From: Alteromonas oceanisediminis
Lineage (GTDB): Bacteria > Pseudomonadota > Gammaproteobacteria > Enterobacterales > Alteromonadaceae
DNA length: 64,000 nucleotides
Reading direction: 5' to 3'
NCBI RefSeq assembly: GCF_018474025.1
Contig: NZ_JAHCTA010000002.1
Span: forward strand, 62,562-126,561
Shown: positions 62,998 through 64,000 of the stretch, piece after piece
Position numbering within the stretch: position 1 is the first letter of the stretch
Layout: every line of letters starts with the position of its first letter
Translations under genes and position numbers: made by a program
The notes under the pieces: model-generated
What the model saw: only the letters and a program-made list of their open reading frames with translations
Databases searched by the model: none
What the model was told of the DNA's origin: nothing

Positions 62998-64000
62998 TAC
63001 CAGTCTATCTAACATGGGTTGCTGAACAGACAAATGGCACACTGGTTGGTGATGATCTGCTAATCAATTCAGTGACCACCGACTCGCGACAGCTGGAAAA
63101 AGGCGATCTGTTTCTTGCACTGAGCGGGGCCAATTTTGATGGTCATGGTTTTGTGTCACAGGCGGAAGCAGCCGGTGCGAGCGCTGTCATCGTATCGCAA
63201 CCACCTACGCAGCTTGGTATCCCTTACATTCTCGTGGAAGATACTCACACAGCGCTGGGTCAATTGGCTGCCGCTGTGAAACGTGAAGTCGCACCAAAAA
63301 CCGTAGCAATTACCGGCAGTAGCGGCAAAACCACAGTGAAAGAAATGGTCGCTGCAATTCTGCAGCGACGTGGCAGTGTGCTATCGACCGCCGGTAACTT
63401 TAATAACGATATTGGCGTACCACTGACCTTACTTAGATTGGAAAAACATCACGAATTCGCCGTCATGGAATTAGGGGCCAATCATCTGGGCGAAATCGCC
63501 TACACCGTCAACCTGGTGCAGCCTGATGTGGCAACTATCATCAACGCAGCAGCGTCGCACCTTGAAGGGTTTGGAAGCTTATTTGGTGTTGCGCGCGCCA
63601 AAAGCGAGATTTTTAAGTGTTTAAGCGCTGAGGGTATTGCTGTCTTAAATGCAGACAGTCAGTTTTTGCAGTATTGGCAGGGAAAACTGAAGCGCGACAC
63701 TGTCTTAACCTTCAGTCAGGACGCTGATCAAGGTGCGGACTTTTATGCCACGGATGTGAGTCTGGGATTAGATGGTTGCGCTGCCTTCGTATTGAATACG
63801 CCACAGGGTACGGTGAGCGTGAACCTGAACATACCCGGCGTGCATAACATCGCCAATGCGCTGGCTGCCGCGGCATTAGCCGTCAATGTGGGGGCGTCGC
63901 TTGAAGATGTGCGAGAAGGCCTGGCAAGTATGCAGCAAGTTAAAGGGCGCTTGAATGTTAAACAAATCAGTACTCAGGTGCGTATTTTAGACGACACCTA
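62994..64000 (+). CDS. murF: MurF, UDP-MurNAc-pentapeptide synthetase (partial, runs off right edge)
   Basis: 335 complete codons visible from ATG 62994, overlapping the murE stop. TTDSRQLEKGDLFLALSG, ATP loop AITGSSGKTTVKEM (about 102-115), STAGNFNNDIGVPLTLL and GVHNIANALAAAALA are MurF motifs. It adds D-Ala-D-Ala to the tripeptide precursor. The C-terminal quarter lies beyond the window; mraY should follow. Confidence 0.95.
   Translation, partial: MIPVYLTWVAEQTNGTLVGDDLLINSVTTDSRQLEKGDLFLALSGANFDGHGFVSQAEAAGASAVIVSQPPTQLGIPYILVEDTHTALGQLAAAVKREVAPKTVAITGSSGKTTVKEMVAAILQRRGSVLSTAGNFNNDIGVPLTLLRLEKHHEFAVMELGANHLGEIAYTVNLVQPDVATIINAAASHLEGFGSLFGVARAKSEIFKCLSAEGIAVLNADSQFLQYWQGKLKRDTVLTFSQDADQGADFYATDVSLGLDGCAAFVLNTPQGTVSVNLNIPGVHNIANALAAAALAVNVGASLEDVREGLASMQQVKGRLNVKQISTQVRILDDT

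Noticed and set aside
1-64000. CRISPR arrays, tRNA/rRNA genes, insertion sequences, prophage
   Set aside because: No spaced repeats, cloverleaf-like sequence, transposase or phage protein could be recognised by eye in any gap.

Overview
The window is a contiguous, gene-dense stretch of a bacterial chromosome, very probably a marine gammaproteobacterium of the Alteromonadales (Alteromonadaceae-like). The lineage call is an inference from gene content and order: lpoA divergent from rsmI, pilT-pilU divergent from yggS-proC-yggT-DUF4426, rsmE / gshB-yqgE-ruvX, aceK, DUF3545 and DUF3718 proteins, a Thr-operon attenuator, and the mraZ-rsmH-ftsL-ftsI-murE-murF cluster. No rRNA, tRNA, CRISPR array, insertion sequence or phage gene was recognised. 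Both ends cut genes (lpoA at the left, murF at the right).

Layout. 1-4.6 kb: lpoA, rsmI and a TonB-dependent receptor. 4.6-9.2 kb (minus strand): a two-gene carboxyspermidine/carboxynorspermidine pathway, a hypothetical gene, a PLP enzyme and an outer-membrane barrel protein. 9.3-11.1 kb: chalcone-isomerase-like, DUF3833 lipoprotein and GNAT genes. 11.2-13.3 kb: an OmpR-type two-component pair. 13.4-17.9 kb: a MAPEG protein, then a large secreted subtilase followed by a small exported protein with a PEP-CTERM-like tail, behind a good sigma-54-type promoter. 18.2-21.2 kb: aceK, a single-domain response regulator and a DUF3718 protein. 21.2-26.9 kb: the thr operon with leader peptide, attenuator and three tandem MetJ-type boxes, then ung. 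27-31 kb: DUF3545, pgi, tal, yaaA. 31-36.1 kb: DUF4426-yggT-proC-yggS against pilT-pilU-DUF2007. 36.1-40.5 kb: ruvX, yqgE, gshB, a GAF-type histidine kinase, rsmE. 40.7-45.1 kb: a small membrane protein, mscS, an M48 lipoprotein and a collagen-like-stalk choice-of-anchor I lipoprotein. 45.2-52 kb: a long KAS III enzyme translationally coupled to PrsK, then PrsR, facing a TPR-GGDEF cyclase. 52-57.7 kb: an orphan ParA plus ribbon-helix-helix partner, a peroxiredoxin-glutaredoxin fusion with a hydrolase and membrane protein, an M19 dipeptidase and a SapC-family protein. 57.8-64 kb: the mra (dcw) cluster with its MraZ-box promoter.

How the parts work together. Three regulatory circuits can be read directly. 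(1) The thr operon has classical attenuation, with both competing hairpins visible, plus tandem met boxes that suggest additional MetJ control. (2) PrsR is a sigma-54 activator of the PEP-CTERM/exosortase family, and the window also holds a near-consensus sigma-54 promoter in front of the subtilase and the PEP-CTERM-like gene, so these may form a PrsK/PrsR target operon; this is inference. (3) mraZ has three GTGG repeats with exact 10-bp spacing downstream of its promoter. Most of the remainder is ordinary housekeeping. The likeliest under-described items are the subtilase/PEP-CTERM-like/PrsKR set, the KAS III-PrsK coupling, the ParA-RHH pair, and a 49-bp hairpin repeat with a half copy elsewhere.
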